Shown here: positions 46,882-55,451 of the stretch, piece after piece
How the letters are laid out: the number at the start of each line of letters is the position of its first letter
Numbering within the stretch: position 1 is the stretch's first letter
Assembly (NCBI GenBank): GCA_016934675.1
Contig: JAFGSJ010000052.1
Location: 1-64,000 of the forward strand
From: a bacterium
GTDB taxonomy: Bacteria; CSSED10-310; JAFGSJ01
Length of the DNA: 64,000 nt
Direction: 5' to 3'
The notes under the pieces: model-generated
What the model saw: only the letters and a program-made list of their open reading frames with translations
Databases searched by the model: none
Told to the model about the DNA's origin: nothing
Made by a program: the position numbers and the translations under genes

Positions 46882-48363
46882 TCAAAGGGTTCTGATCATT
46901 TTTTCAAGCTCACTGAATTCCTGGGCGATAAGTTCACTGGTTTTTCGACGGGCTACAGCTTCAATCGAGCGTCGGATTGAGTCGAGTTTAGTGACCAATG
47001 TCGTGAGTCCCTTGTCTCGATTCACTTTCTGTTTTTGCAATTGTTTAATGAGCTCATCTTTCTGAGAGACAAGTTGCCGTGCTTGAGCGAGTTCCTGATC
47101 AAGCTCCACAATGCGGTCGTCCTGTTCCTGCTCCTCAAGACGACCTGATAATTCAAGATCGTGGAACGGACCGCCCGACGTTCTGCGAGCATCCGCAAGC
47201 TGGTTGCGCATCTGACAGACCTGGTCCTGAGATTCACGGACCTGGTTCTCCAGGGAAAATATCTGTTGTCGTAACTGGGAATTTTCCCGTTTCAGTTGAT
47301 TCAAATCGATAGTCACGCCCCCTGTTAATTCAACGATGGGAGTTTCAAACGAACTGTTTTTGGTGAGACGAGCCAGTTCCTGCTCATATTGTGCTTTCAT
47401 ATCCTGAGCATGTTGCTTGATCTGATCGAGTTTAGCTGTAAGTTGTCCTATTTGTTGGTTTTTAAGCACTAATTCCTGCTCAGTTTTTTCTGAATCCTGA
47501 AGAGACGGTTGAACTTTCTGGGCCTGCTCGAGTTCGCTGTGCAGAAAAGTGATCCGTGCTTGATGTTCTTCAATGATCTGGGCTTGTTCTTTGACCTTAT
47601 TCTGGAGGAGTTCGAGTTGGTTGTTCAACTCCTTGTTCTGGTTCTGTAACTGTATCCGGCCGAGATTATAGTCTTCAAGAATTCTTTGCTGCTCGATCAT
47701 TCTATCCTGTAGTTTATCGTGTTGGGCATGAGCGTCGGTCAATTGCAGATGCAACGCCTCGATCTGCTCCTGGTTTTTTAGGTCCTGTTGCCGGACCAGT
47801 TCAACATCACTCTGGCCGGCATGAAAATCCATGATTTTCCGTTCGAGTTCAGCAATTGTATGCTCGTATTGGGCACTAACTTCGGTCAATGTATCCACAT
47901 CCGAGCCCGGTTGTTGTTCAGGCTGAGTCACATCTCGTTCAGGGTCTGGGCTGGACTGGTCCGTGCTGTCCATGGTTTCCATTTCGTTGATCTGGACATG
48001 CAATGCCGAAATCTCATCGCGAGCAATCTTCAGTTCGGCTTGAAGATGATCACGTTCTTTAAGGGTTGCTTCAAGTAATATCTGTAACTCGAGCTCATCT
48101 TTGTCGTTGGCAGGTATGAGGTGATCAGATTTTTCTCCCGTTGGCACGCTGGGTTGATCTGGGCCAGAAGCGGGATTGAAGATGGTCTCCTGCATTTCGC
48201 GGATCAACGAATCAATAGTGTCTGTCTGGTCTTTGTTCATGCTCTTGAGTTGGTCTATTTCACGATTACAATCCTGCACCCTTTTTTTATAGGTTTCAAT
48301 CTCAAGATGTAAGGCCATGTTTTCTTCCTGGAGTCTCTCAAGGTCATTACTATCATTCGTCAT
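46882..48363 (-). CDS. Long coiled-coil protein
   Basis: A 493-residue protein, nearly all predicted coiled coil and rich in Gln, Glu, Leu and Lys. A less helical break lies at about 125-165. A globular C-terminal helix (about 430-493) ends KTSELIAQEFSELEKMIRTL. No signal or membrane segment. No family is recognised; a cytoplasmic structural role is a guess. It is divergent from the next gene. Confidence 0.7.
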   Translation of the reverse strand: MTNDSNDLERLQEENMALHLEIETYKKRVQDCNREIDQLKSMNKDQTDTIDSLIREMQETIFNPASGPDQPSVPTGEKSDHLIPANDKDELELQILLEATLKERDHLQAELKIARDEISALHVQINEMETMDSTDQSSPDPERDVTQPEQQPGSDVDTLTEVSAQYEHTIAELERKIMDFHAGQSDVELVRQQDLKNQEQIEALHLQLTDAHAQHDKLQDRMIEQQRILEDYNLGRIQLQNQNKELNNQLELLQNKVKEQAQIIEEHQARITFLHSELEQAQKVQPSLQDSEKTEQELVLKNQQIGQLTAKLDQIKQHAQDMKAQYEQELARLTKNSSFETPIVELTGGVTIDLNQLKRENSQLRQQIFSLENQVRESQDQVCQMRNQLADARRTSGGPFHDLELSGRLEEQEQDDRIVELDQELAQARQLVSQKDELIKQLQKQKVNRDKGLTTLVTKLDSIRRSIEAVARRKTSELIAQEFSELEKMIRTL

Positions 48364-48598
48364 GATCTGGAATGTCCTTTCCTCAAACTCTTCAGCCTCC
48401 AGAACAAGCGATTCTGGCCTGCCGTGAAGAGAGTATAATATTCATTTTCTGTAATTACCTGATCAGATAGTACTATCTTAGTTTTTTATGTTCATTTATG
48501 CAATTTAAATCCCAAATGAGAACCACTCATAACGAACGAAGCGAATACACTGTATCTGAAAGCCGGGATATCTTCCATGCACATTTTTGGTCCTATTC

Positions 48599-48627
48599 TT
48601 GCATTTCTGCTGAATAGAGGCTAGAAT
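48599..48627 (+). promoter_or_regulatory. Weak promoter candidate in the 48364-48674 gap
   Basis: TAGAAT (48622-48627, five of six) has a poor -35 (TTGCAT, 48599-48604) at 17 bp. The 311-bp divergent gap also carries a TATTAT/TATACT run on the minus strand near 48438-48448 that could start the coiled-coil gene. No gene or RNA seen in the gap. Confidence 0.3.
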
Positions 48628-48674
48628 GGTAAAACCTGGTTCGAGAACAATACGATCATCCAAGGAGTGAAATT

Positions 48675-49550
48675 ATGAAAAGAGTATTTCGTTACCGGCT
48701 CGAGACAATCTCAATCCTTCTGTGTTCACTGTTTATTGTATTCGGAAGCACGCTCCTTTACCCTCCTTCTCTCGCGCAATGTCAAGAGGCAACGCTCACT
48801 CATGAAAAAACGACTTCTGAAACTCACGGAGTTACTCCGCCGGAACATCCTGTTGGTAAAACGGAATTATACGCTGCGTTGGATGAACAGTACGCCGGCT
48901 GTAACACTTTGTCTAAAAGGGAGTCGGCCTTGGAGGAACTGCGGGAATTGCTCAAAGCGACCCCCAACGACTATGAGTTGCTCTGGCGAGCTGCGCGATT
49001 GACCTGGTTTATCGGTGATTGGCTTGAAGATGATCAGAGTGAGCGACTCGAAACACTGGGCATCGAGGGTATGGATTGGGCAGATCGAGCCATGAAATTG
49101 AATCCTCAGGGCCTCGAAGGGCATTACTATAAAGCCCTGGCGATCTCGAACTACTCCCGGGGCATTTCCATCGTCAAAGCCCTGATCAAAGGTTTGGCTA
49201 ATGATTATGTCGCTCATCTCGAACATGTTCTCAAGAATGACCGGGCTTTCGATCAAGGCGGGCCTCTGCGGGCCATGGGCAGATATTACTGGAAACTTCC
49301 CTGGCCGAAATATGACTATAAACAATCGTTGAAATATCTGGACCAAGCGCTCGAAGTCAATCCCGATGTATTAAGAACACATTTTTATCGAGCCGATACA
49401 CTATGGGCACTTAAAAAATATCAGGAAGCCCGAGTTGCATTCGAATATGTACTCGAGACCGATCCGAAGCCTTTCGATATCAAGGATGTCCCCTGGATCA
49501 AGGACCAAGCGAAAGAACGACTCGAGCTGCTTCTCAAAGAAGAATTCTGA
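48675..49550 (+). CDS. Exported TPR protein
   Basis: A 291-residue protein with a signal peptide (about 1-38, ending AQCQEA) and TPR-like units at about 65-285, with a last unit around SLKYLDQALEVNPDVLRTHF. A segment near GLEGHYYKALAISNYSRG is typical of regulator-of-microtubule-dynamics-type TPR proteins. AAGGAG precedes the ATG. It stands alone; role unknown. Confidence 0.75.
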   Translation: MKRVFRYRLETISILLCSLFIVFGSTLLYPPSLAQCQEATLTHEKTTSETHGVTPPEHPVGKTELYAALDEQYAGCNTLSKRESALEELRELLKATPNDYELLWRAARLTWFIGDWLEDDQSERLETLGIEGMDWADRAMKLNPQGLEGHYYKALAISNYSRGISIVKALIKGLANDYVAHLEHVLKNDRAFDQGGPLRAMGRYYWKLPWPKYDYKQSLKYLDQALEVNPDVLRTHFYRADTLWALKKYQEARVAFEYVLETDPKPFDIKDVPWIKDQAKERLELLLKEEF

Positions 49551-49627
49551 TGAGCCAGATCGAAAAGAGTTCTGATTTGCTTTCCTGTCCAAGCCCGTTT
49601 AATCAGAAAAGTATCGCCTAGGCCCAT

Positions 49628-50320
49628 TCAGCCCGTGAATACATCGAAGCGACTGTTCTGCGCATCGGCATAGTGTTGCAACAGATGCTTGAATTCAATC
49701 ATGATCTGTGTGAACTCATCTTCAGATGAAAAAAGTGAAGGTGTGCTGAACACGACACCAATAACACTATGAGTGATTTCAGTTATTTTACCGATCAATG
49801 AATCTTTAATCGGATTGCCGAACGGTAAACTCTCATCCGCATCCGAAAGACCGCAGATACAAAGCAATCCTTTCAGTTGTATGGATTGGCCCGATTGATT
49901 GAAAACGTATGATTCGTCCGCCCGACCATAACGAAGTTCAAGGCGTTGACCTGTTTTTTCACAATCAAGAAGACAGATCGGCAAGCCATATTTCAGCGAA
50001 ATGTAGTTATTTATGTCCACAACATTATTGATCTGCGGGAAATCGCCTTTTAGGACTGCATTGGCCAGATACTCGCTGGCCGGTCGTCCGCGCCCGGATG
50101 GTTTATATCCACCATAACGCAGCATGGACCGGATCGGTTCCCGGGTCAATTCTGCTGCGAAATGCTGCTCTATCCTGATGCGCTGACAAAGTTGCTGAAT
50201 AGAATTCCGTAATGATTCATCGGTCGGTTTGACCTTGACTTGATCAGCAAATAAGACCCCCACTGTAAGTTGAGGATTCTCACAGTTGAGCTTAAATGAC
50301 GGATAATTAACGATATTCAT
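49628..50320 (-). CDS. Free-standing B3/B4 (tRNA synthetase beta-type) domain protein
   Basis: A 230-residue protein. The core (about 65-225) resembles the B3/B4 domain of phenylalanyl-tRNA synthetase beta. It has YKPSGRGRPASEYLANA, INNVVDINNYISLKYGLP and TEITHSVIGVVFS. In the synthetase this domain edits Tyr-tRNA-Phe; stand-alone versions may act as trans editors or on amino acids. GGGAG precedes the start by 5 nt. It follows a sensor gene on the same strand by 77 bp. Confidence 0.85.
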   Translation of the reverse strand: MNIVNYPSFKLNCENPQLTVGVLFADQVKVKPTDESLRNSIQQLCQRIRIEQHFAAELTREPIRSMLRYGGYKPSGRGRPASEYLANAVLKGDFPQINNVVDINNYISLKYGLPICLLDCEKTGQRLELRYGRADESYVFNQSGQSIQLKGLLCICGLSDADESLPFGNPIKDSLIGKITEITHSVIGVVFSTPSLFSSEDEFTQIMIEFKHLLQHYADAQNSRFDVFTG

Positions 50321-50397
50321 GGATACTCCCTCAGATGCAAATCAAGCAATTCAACGGGCGTAAAGATGGCTTGTATCCAACTCTTCTGACTAATGGA

Positions 50398-51429
50398 TCA
50401 GACTCTGTGTCCAAATCGGAGTTGAATCTTCCGGCCCCCCTGTTCAAGTGCTTCAAGCGATAACGAACCACCCAAACAAGCACTCACGTGATAACAGACT
50501 ATTAAACGACGGTCCTGAATATTGTTCGATCGAGGCATGGCATATAAATCAAACGAGGTCGTCCGACTTTCTGATGCGTCCATAAACAAAATACATGTCT
50601 CGGTAGAAGTCTGAATGACCTCGACACTTAACTGATCATCATGGGAACAATCCTCGATAAGCGTAATCACAAGAAAAAACAGCAATTTTAGAAATTTCTC
50701 CCTATTGATAACGATATTGTTCAACTGTTCAGGTATTCGCACATCACATCGGATCAAATATCTCAACATCCAGGGTCGGACCGTGTCCTGAAAATCAACG
50801 AGAATCTTACCCAGATCAGGAACGGGTTCAGTTGCCTTGGCATCAGGATCACCCAGGACGAAATGGCGAAGGAGTTCCGAAATTTTGCTGATTTCATCAT
50901 CAATATATGTGAGCTGTTGTTTCTGGACATCATGTTCGACCGTCGTTTGTAAAATATAACTGTAATTTTTTATGATTTCGAGTGGATTGTTCAACTTATG
51001 AGCGAGTTTGGTCGTCAAAAAAAGCTGATTGACCAGTTGATCGAGTTCAAAGCGTAAACCATCATAAGCTCGTTGATGATGCAAATCACGACAAATGATC
51101 AGATACCGACATGCCAGATCACTCTTCAGTGTTAAACTCGAAAATGATAGACTGACAGGTATCCTACTCTGGTCTTTCAATCTGAACGTGCTGAGTACTT
51201 CACTCAAGCTATATTCCTGATCGAGTCTTGCTGAAAATAATGACAATGGAAAGGTGTCTTCCAGCAGTTTTAAGAATGGCATGTTCTCGAGCTCATCGCC
51301 CGTATAACCGGTCAAACGGCAGACAGCTTGATTGGTAAATCTGATCCTGAACTCCTGGTCGCAGCACAAGACCGCATCAGCTAAAGCTTCCAGATATCTC
51401 ATTTCTGGACCAAGGCCTTTCATGCACAT
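50398..51429 (-). CDS. PAS-domain sensor with a degenerate histidine-kinase core
   Basis: A 343-residue soluble protein. A PAS domain (about 8-118) precedes a HisKA-like helix with H144 in AHKLNNPLEI. The following HATPase-like region lacks the N and G1 boxes; only a GGSLSLE trace remains near the end. So autophosphorylation is doubtful. It may act as a dimerisation or phosphotransfer partner. A start at 51423 (two residues later) is equally possible. Confidence 0.8.
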   Translation of the reverse strand: MCMKGLGPEMRYLEALADAVLCCDQEFRIRFTNQAVCRLTGYTGDELENMPFLKLLEDTFPLSLFSARLDQEYSLSEVLSTFRLKDQSRIPVSLSFSSLTLKSDLACRYLIICRDLHHQRAYDGLRFELDQLVNQLFLTTKLAHKLNNPLEIIKNYSYILQTTVEHDVQKQQLTYIDDEISKISELLRHFVLGDPDAKATEPVPDLGKILVDFQDTVRPWMLRYLIRCDVRIPEQLNNIVINREKFLKLLFFLVITLIEDCSHDDQLSVEVIQTSTETCILFMDASESRTTSFDLYAMPRSNNIQDRRLIVCYHVSACLGGSLSLEALEQGGRKIQLRFGHRV

Positions 51430-51475
51430 GTCTTCTCGTTTAATCTAGCAGGTTTCATCCCCATTTCGCCATCAT

Positions 51476-52780
51476 TTACCCGGAAGTCAACTGTGTTTGA
51501 TACTCAATACTCTCGGCCCGCCGAATGCCTCTGCGAAAAGACAAATTGTAAATCCAGAACCAGAAAATATGGGGAAAACGAAGAGGCATACGTTTCAACA
51601 TCGAACGGAGGGAATAGAATTTTTTATACAACGATAAACGCCCGGTTCTCAAATCTTTCAGACTATAATTCTTGGGTTGGAAAACGACGTGTTGACGAGT
51701 ATATTTGCTCCAATCCTTGGTAAGTATTCGATTCTCACGATCCAATTTTTCAAATATCGGGGTACCGGGAATGGGAGTCAGGATACAGAAATTGGCTGTA
51801 TCGAGATTAATTGTCTGGACGAAATCGAGTGTTTCCTGGAAGATAGAGGGCGTATCACCATCAAAACCGAAAATAAAAGAGCCTTGGATCAATATGCCCG
51901 CATCATGGATGCGGCCGATCGCCTGCTTATAATCCTCGATCGACTTAACAGGCTTGCCCATTTCGTGAAAATTTGCCTGGGATACAGTCTCGAATCCCAG
52001 CAGAAAAGCCATGCAACCTGCTTTCCGAGCCAATCTCAACAGTTGCTCATCCTCAGAAACAGTGAAAGCTGCTTGGGTGACCCAGTATTTTTTTAATGGA
52101 ATGAGTGCTTGCATAAGCTCCCGAGCATATTTTCGATCAAAGAATAGATTATCATCCAGAAAAATAAAAAAGCGACGGGGAAAAGCCGCAATTTCCCTGA
52201 TAACATCCTGGACCGGTCGGGTCCGGTATCTCTTGCCAAAAAGAGTAGCGGTAGCACAAAAGGAACATTGGAATGGACAACCCCGTGTAGCCATGACCGT
52301 CTGAGAAAGTCGGTATCGATATCGGGTAAAGATCGAGTGGTCAGGGATAGCCACCTTGGCCAGATCAATTGGTTCCGTCGAATAGGTCTGTTTCATCTGA
52401 CCATTTTCGAAATCCTCCAAAAGTTGTGGCCAGGCCCGTTCACCTTCGCCAATGACAATTGCATCAGCATGCTCTAAGCATTCATCCGGGCATAAAGTCA
52501 CATGGATGCCACCCAAAACAACGGCATGACCTGCAGCCCGAAACCGATCGGCCAACTCGAATCCATGGGGTGATGCTGGTGTATGAATGGTAATCCCGAT
52601 TAAGTCAACATCATTCGGCAGATCGATTTCTTCAAGTGTTTCATCAAGACAGATGAGTGTATGGTGTGAAGGCGTTACCGCAGCGAGACAGGCCAGTGCC
52701 AGAGGCGGAAAAACAAAGACGCTTCGTGTATTTTTCCATTCATTGGTTTGATCGCATGGTGCTATAAGAACGATTTTCAT
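51476..52780 (-). CDS. B12-binding-domain radical SAM protein
   Basis: A 434-residue enzyme. The N-terminal cobalamin-binding-like domain (about 1-135) ends near IVIGEGERAWPQLL. The radical SAM cluster motif is CPFQCSFC, near residue 167. A PIPGTPIFEKL segment and a C-terminal helical part follow. These B7-class enzymes make or modify lipids, hopanoids or cofactors; the substrate is not evident. AGGAG precedes the start. The B12 domain lacks the DxHxxG motif, so base-off cobalamin binding is uncertain. Confidence 0.88.
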   Translation of the reverse strand: MKIVLIAPCDQTNEWKNTRSVFVFPPLALACLAAVTPSHHTLICLDETLEEIDLPNDVDLIGITIHTPASPHGFELADRFRAAGHAVVLGGIHVTLCPDECLEHADAIVIGEGERAWPQLLEDFENGQMKQTYSTEPIDLAKVAIPDHSIFTRYRYRLSQTVMATRGCPFQCSFCATATLFGKRYRTRPVQDVIREIAAFPRRFFIFLDDNLFFDRKYARELMQALIPLKKYWVTQAAFTVSEDEQLLRLARKAGCMAFLLGFETVSQANFHEMGKPVKSIEDYKQAIGRIHDAGILIQGSFIFGFDGDTPSIFQETLDFVQTINLDTANFCILTPIPGTPIFEKLDRENRILTKDWSKYTRQHVVFQPKNYSLKDLRTGRLSLYKKFYSLRSMLKRMPLRFPHIFWFWIYNLSFRRGIRRAESIEYQTQLTSG

Positions 52781-52849
52781 CTTTCAACTCCTGAATTCGA
52801 GACAATGCTACTATAATCTGATAAGAAACTCAAGAGGGTATTCCCTCCA

Positions 52850-53845
52850 TTATAACCGCTCGTGTTGAGCTGAATCATTCGTATTTGTTTTGGGACTGCG
52901 TTTTCTGCTTAACATATCCAGAAATGCTTCCAGACGTGTCTGCACTGCTTCGAGACTGGATTGTTGATCAAGAACCAGAGAAAGGTAAGGCAATCCGGAT
53001 TGGGAAGCAGCGGACAAATCAAGTAATTCCTTGATCAGAGAATCAGGGCCGCAACCAAAAGTAACTACCTGGATCAAACCATCTAAACGACGCATCTTGA
53101 ATAGATGAAAGGCTGCTCCGGCATTTTCACGGCTATTATACCAGAAGATCGGACGTTGAAGACACTCGAGAGCTCTTTGCTTGGCCCTTTGGCCTACCAT
53201 TTCCGGCGTGATAACAAAAATTCTCTCACTCCGGAAAAAAGTAAAAAGCTTGCCTGCTAACTCCGGCTCGTAGAGAATATAGGGCCTGCCCACCAGACCG
53301 ATGATATAGCGGGCTTGCCTGATCTCGATCTGCTCGAAAGGCAAGGGCTCGGTCCGATGAGGAAAACGGTATTGCATTTTTCTGACAAGATCATGTGCCT
53401 CATGAGACACACGGTCCAGAGCCGAGGCTCGGCCGCCTAACCCTCGCCATAACTGGGCAATAAACGCAGAGAGTGCTTGAGACTCGATTTTCGCGTCCCA
53501 TACAGGTTCGAGTAAAGCGATTTCTTTTGGGGCCTGGGCACGAGCAACGTCAGGAATAGCCAGAAAATGTGGACAATTATAGGTGTCCTTCTGGAAACTG
53601 ATCAGCCGGGGGATGAACAGCAGATCACAACGGTCAATTAAGTCGTTCACATGGGTCAGATACAGCTTGACAGGCAAACAGACATCGCCGGGTCCGGCTA
53701 AATCCCCGGCGGCAATATAACCATTCGGCGGGCGCCGAGACAGGACAAGATCATGTCCCGATTCCCTGATAATCCATTTCCAGAGCGGGAAATAGCGATA
53801 AAACATTAAACCTTGCGGCACACCGATCCGGGCCATCTTCCTCAT
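52850..53845 (-). CDS. Acyl-CoA dehydratase activase-related protein (DUF2229 type)
   Basis: A 331-residue protein. It opens RIGVPQGLMFYRYFPLWKW; then come GPGDVCLPVKLYLTHVNDL, LLFIPRLISFQKDTYNCPHF and FGCGPDSLIKELL. These match the family found in 2-hydroxyglutaryl-CoA dehydratase activase proteins. No BadF-type ATPase or dehydratase subunit is adjacent, so it is a stand-alone version. The frame runs on to 53986 inside RNase P RNA, so I set the start at 53845; 53836 is also possible. Confidence 0.8.
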   Translation of the reverse strand: MRKMARIGVPQGLMFYRYFPLWKWIIRESGHDLVLSRRPPNGYIAAGDLAGPGDVCLPVKLYLTHVNDLIDRCDLLFIPRLISFQKDTYNCPHFLAIPDVARAQAPKEIALLEPVWDAKIESQALSAFIAQLWRGLGGRASALDRVSHEAHDLVRKMQYRFPHRTEPLPFEQIEIRQARYIIGLVGRPYILYEPELAGKLFTFFRSERIFVITPEMVGQRAKQRALECLQRPIFWYNSRENAGAAFHLFKMRRLDGLIQVVTFGCGPDSLIKELLDLSAASQSGLPYLSLVLDQQSSLEAVQTRLEAFLDMLSRKRSPKTNTNDSAQHERL

Positions 53846-53932
53846 CTCGTTTCGTAAGGAGCCAATCCACCTGCCCTGTCGTTTGGTTAACCCGGTCTCA
53901 ATACAAACAAGACGGGCCAGCTTGAAAAAAAA

Positions 53933-54294
53933 GCCAGAGAAAACCATAAGCCGAGTTCTGTCCCCCGAAGGGTGGCGATCATTCATCTAGGATTACTGTT
54001 ACCAGTAATCTCGAGCAACCTACCCGGAAGCTTGGATGGGCTATCCTCGAACGCTTCTCTATTTGGTTTTGCTCCGGATGGGGTTTGCCCTGCCAGGTCG
54101 ATTTCTCCACCTGCGGTGCGCTCTTACCGCACCTTTTCACCCTTACCCCTGTAAACAGGGGCGGTATCTTTTCTGTGGCACTTTCCTTGAGGTCACCCTC
54201 ACTGGGAATTACCCAGCATCCTGCCCTGTGGAGCTCGGACTTTCCTCTCCTTCTCGATTGTGCGAGAAGCAGCGATCGCCTGGTATTCTCTGGC
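53933..54294 (-). ncRNA. rnpB: RNase P RNA, bacterial type A
   Basis: A 362-nt RNA, the catalytic part of RNase P. On the minus strand it has GAGGAAAGTCCGAGCTCC, then AGGGTGAAAAGGTGCGGTAAG and GACAGAACTCGGCTTA. The ends pair in a 14-nt P1 helix (54281-54294 with 53933-53946, one mismatch). P2 GGCGATC pairs with GATCGCC. Eight U follow the P1 3' strand (53925-53932), probably acting as the terminator. Ends are set by P1 and could shift by a few nt. Confidence 0.95.
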
Positions 54295-54397
54295 AGCATC
54301 TGTCAACATGAATCATATAATGAGAAACGACTGTATCATAGCACATAGATCTCATGTACTCAATAAAAACAAGTTCAACCAGCCCTGTGCCTGCGAA

Positions 54398-54414
54398 CGT
54401 TGCCACCGGCAACG
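54398..54414. terminator. Perfect 7-bp hairpin between fmdB and rnpB
   Basis: CGTTGCC (54398-54404) pairs with GGCAACG (54408-54414) across a three-base loop, 16 nt downstream of the fmdB stop on the minus strand. There is no U tract on either side, so it may be an imperfect terminator or an mRNA 3'-end hairpin. Confidence 0.35.
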
Positions 54415-54429
54415 TCTATTTCACGCGCC

Positions 54430-54648
54430 TCACCTGAATGGGCCCCGGCTTGCACAATTATGCGAGTGTTCAGAAGACGAACCGGGTTGACGCATCCCCA
54501 CGCCAGTCGAGGCAAACGTTGAGAATATTTTCCGAACCGAAGCACGTCCGCATTTGGGGCATGACAGGTTGGCACCGTCTTCACCCATTTGACTGAGTTT
54601 TGTGAATACATGTTGACACTGATCACATTGAAATTCATAGAGAGGCAT
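54430..54648 (-). CDS. FmdB-family zinc-ribbon protein
   Basis: A 72-residue protein starting MPLYEFQC. C8, C11, C30 and C33 form a zinc ribbon. The tail (about 45-72) is low complexity with several His/Ser. The role of this family is unclear. It lies upstream of rnpB on the same strand. Confidence 0.85.
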   Translation of the reverse strand: MPLYEFQCDQCQHVFTKLSQMGEDGANLSCPKCGRASVRKIFSTFASTGVGMRQPGSSSEHSHNCASRGPFR

Positions 54649-54813
54649 TTTCTTTCTCCCTTCGATTCTCCTTGAATAGCGGTATCACTACCTGCATCCG
54701 TTTTGCATTCCTATCAACTCACGTTCGCATCACAGCATTTTCTATTAGAGTAAAGATGCATTTTCCATAAAAAGGATTCCCTCTGAAACTTTTTTGATAA
54801 TAGAGCATCTAAT

Positions 54814-54973
54814 AGAACATAGCTCCGCAAGTTGATTTATGAAACCAAAAGCACCACAGATTTCACAGATGAAAAGGCCAGATTTCGCAGATAAATCGGT
54901 GCTATGTGCGGAGTCTGTGGTGGTTTTTTGTTTTTAACCTCAAACTTTGAAATTCCGATACTGTAAAAAAGGA
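54814..54973. repeat. Dispersed hairpin repeat, copy 2
   Basis: A 160-bp match to 338-495 in the same orientation. ACCACAGAT near 54854 pairs with GTCTGTGGT near 54920, and inner parts pair too (AGATTTC/GCAGAT type). The element ends at AAAGGA, which is part of the ribosome site of the gene at 54982. Upstream, 54649-54813 shows no gene. Compensated differences between the copies in the stem would support selection on structure. Confidence 0.75.
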
Positions 54974-54981
54974 GAAAATAT

Positions 54982-55194
54982 ATGGCTTTCTTAAGTCAGA
55001 TTTGGGTGCGGGCCCTTATTGGAGCCTGCCTGGGCTTTGGATTCTCTCTTTTCAGCCAATCTGTTGGCTCGACCTGAGGCTTGACCTGCAATCCCCTGAT
55101 CATGCTGGCATTGGGTGCAATTGTGGGGATTAGCTTTGGTCCTGGTCAGGATAACGATAACACTACGAAAAACAATACAGAGGAAAAGCGATAA
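54982..55194 (+). CDS. Candidate selenoprotein: small two-helix membrane protein with in-frame TGA
   Basis: Read through the TGA at 55075-55077 this is a 70-residue protein with two membrane helices (about 5-29 and 38-54) and a polar C-terminus. GGAG lies 7 nt before the ATG. Sec32 would sit in ST-U-GLTCNP, matching the GTCPxTxNP turn of small proteins I recall as DUF6132 (from memory), where this position is Cys; U-x3-C then forms a likely redox pair. The reading frame stays open and membrane-like after the TGA, ending in TAA at 55192. A plain nonsense mutation is the alternative. SelA/B/C are not in the window. Confidence 0.6.
55078..55131 (+). promoter_or_regulatory. Possible bacterial SECIS hairpin
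   Basis: Directly after the TGA, AATCCCC (55090-55096) can pair with GGGGATT (55125-55131). Inside it ATTG (55110-55113) and CAAT (55118-55121) close a GGTG loop. The loop begins 36 nt after the TGA with G first, which fits reported bacterial SECIS limits (16-37 nt, early G). An alternative fold puts CTGG (55105-55108) in the loop. Folding was done by eye. Confidence 0.4.
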
Positions 55195-55202
55195 ACACAG
55201 GA

Positions 55203-55451
55203 TCAATAGTCCGAACATCTCTTGTATTCTTCCTCGAGACGTTGACGCAGCCTGCTTTTAATTTCCTCGGGCATCTCGACCTTCAGCAGTTCTCGGCACA
55301 ATTCAATATTTCGCGTAAAACTGCTGAAGAAGGAACGGCAAGTCGGACAATTTTCTATATGCTCCCTGATTGATTCACATTCACTTGATCCAAGTTCACC
55401 GTCTATATACTCAGAGATTTTACGCACGATTTCCTTGCATTTCATGATCAT
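55203..55451 (-). CDS. Anti-sigma factor with zinc-finger (ZAS-type) domain
   Basis: An 82-residue protein with C5 and the ZAS motif H31-x3-C35-x2-C38 (HIENCPTC). It lacks a membrane segment, so it is a soluble, possibly redox-sensing, anti-sigma factor. Its ATG overlaps the sigma gene stop (ATGA), the usual pairing. The start at 55451 is kept; M3 would also serve. Confidence 0.85.
   Translation of the reverse strand: MIMKCKEIVRKISEYIDGELGSSECESIREHIENCPTCRSFFSSFTRNIELCRELLKVEMPEEIKSRLRQRLEEEYKRCSDY

Noticed and set aside
53846-53986. N-terminal extension of the activase-related gene
   Set aside because: It would begin inside rnpB and cross its U tract; the family starts at about 53845.
53972-54348. 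Several open frames on both strands
   Set aside because: They lie within RNase P RNA, whose motifs and P1/P2 helices explain the sequence.
54398-54414. Hairpin as an integration or attachment site
   Set aside because: No second copy, integrase or tRNA end is near; more likely a 3'-end hairpin.
54991-55218. Minus-strand open frame of 75 codons
   Set aside because: It is antisense to the UGA-containing gene, which has a ribosome site and two clear membrane helices; the minus frame shows no family features.
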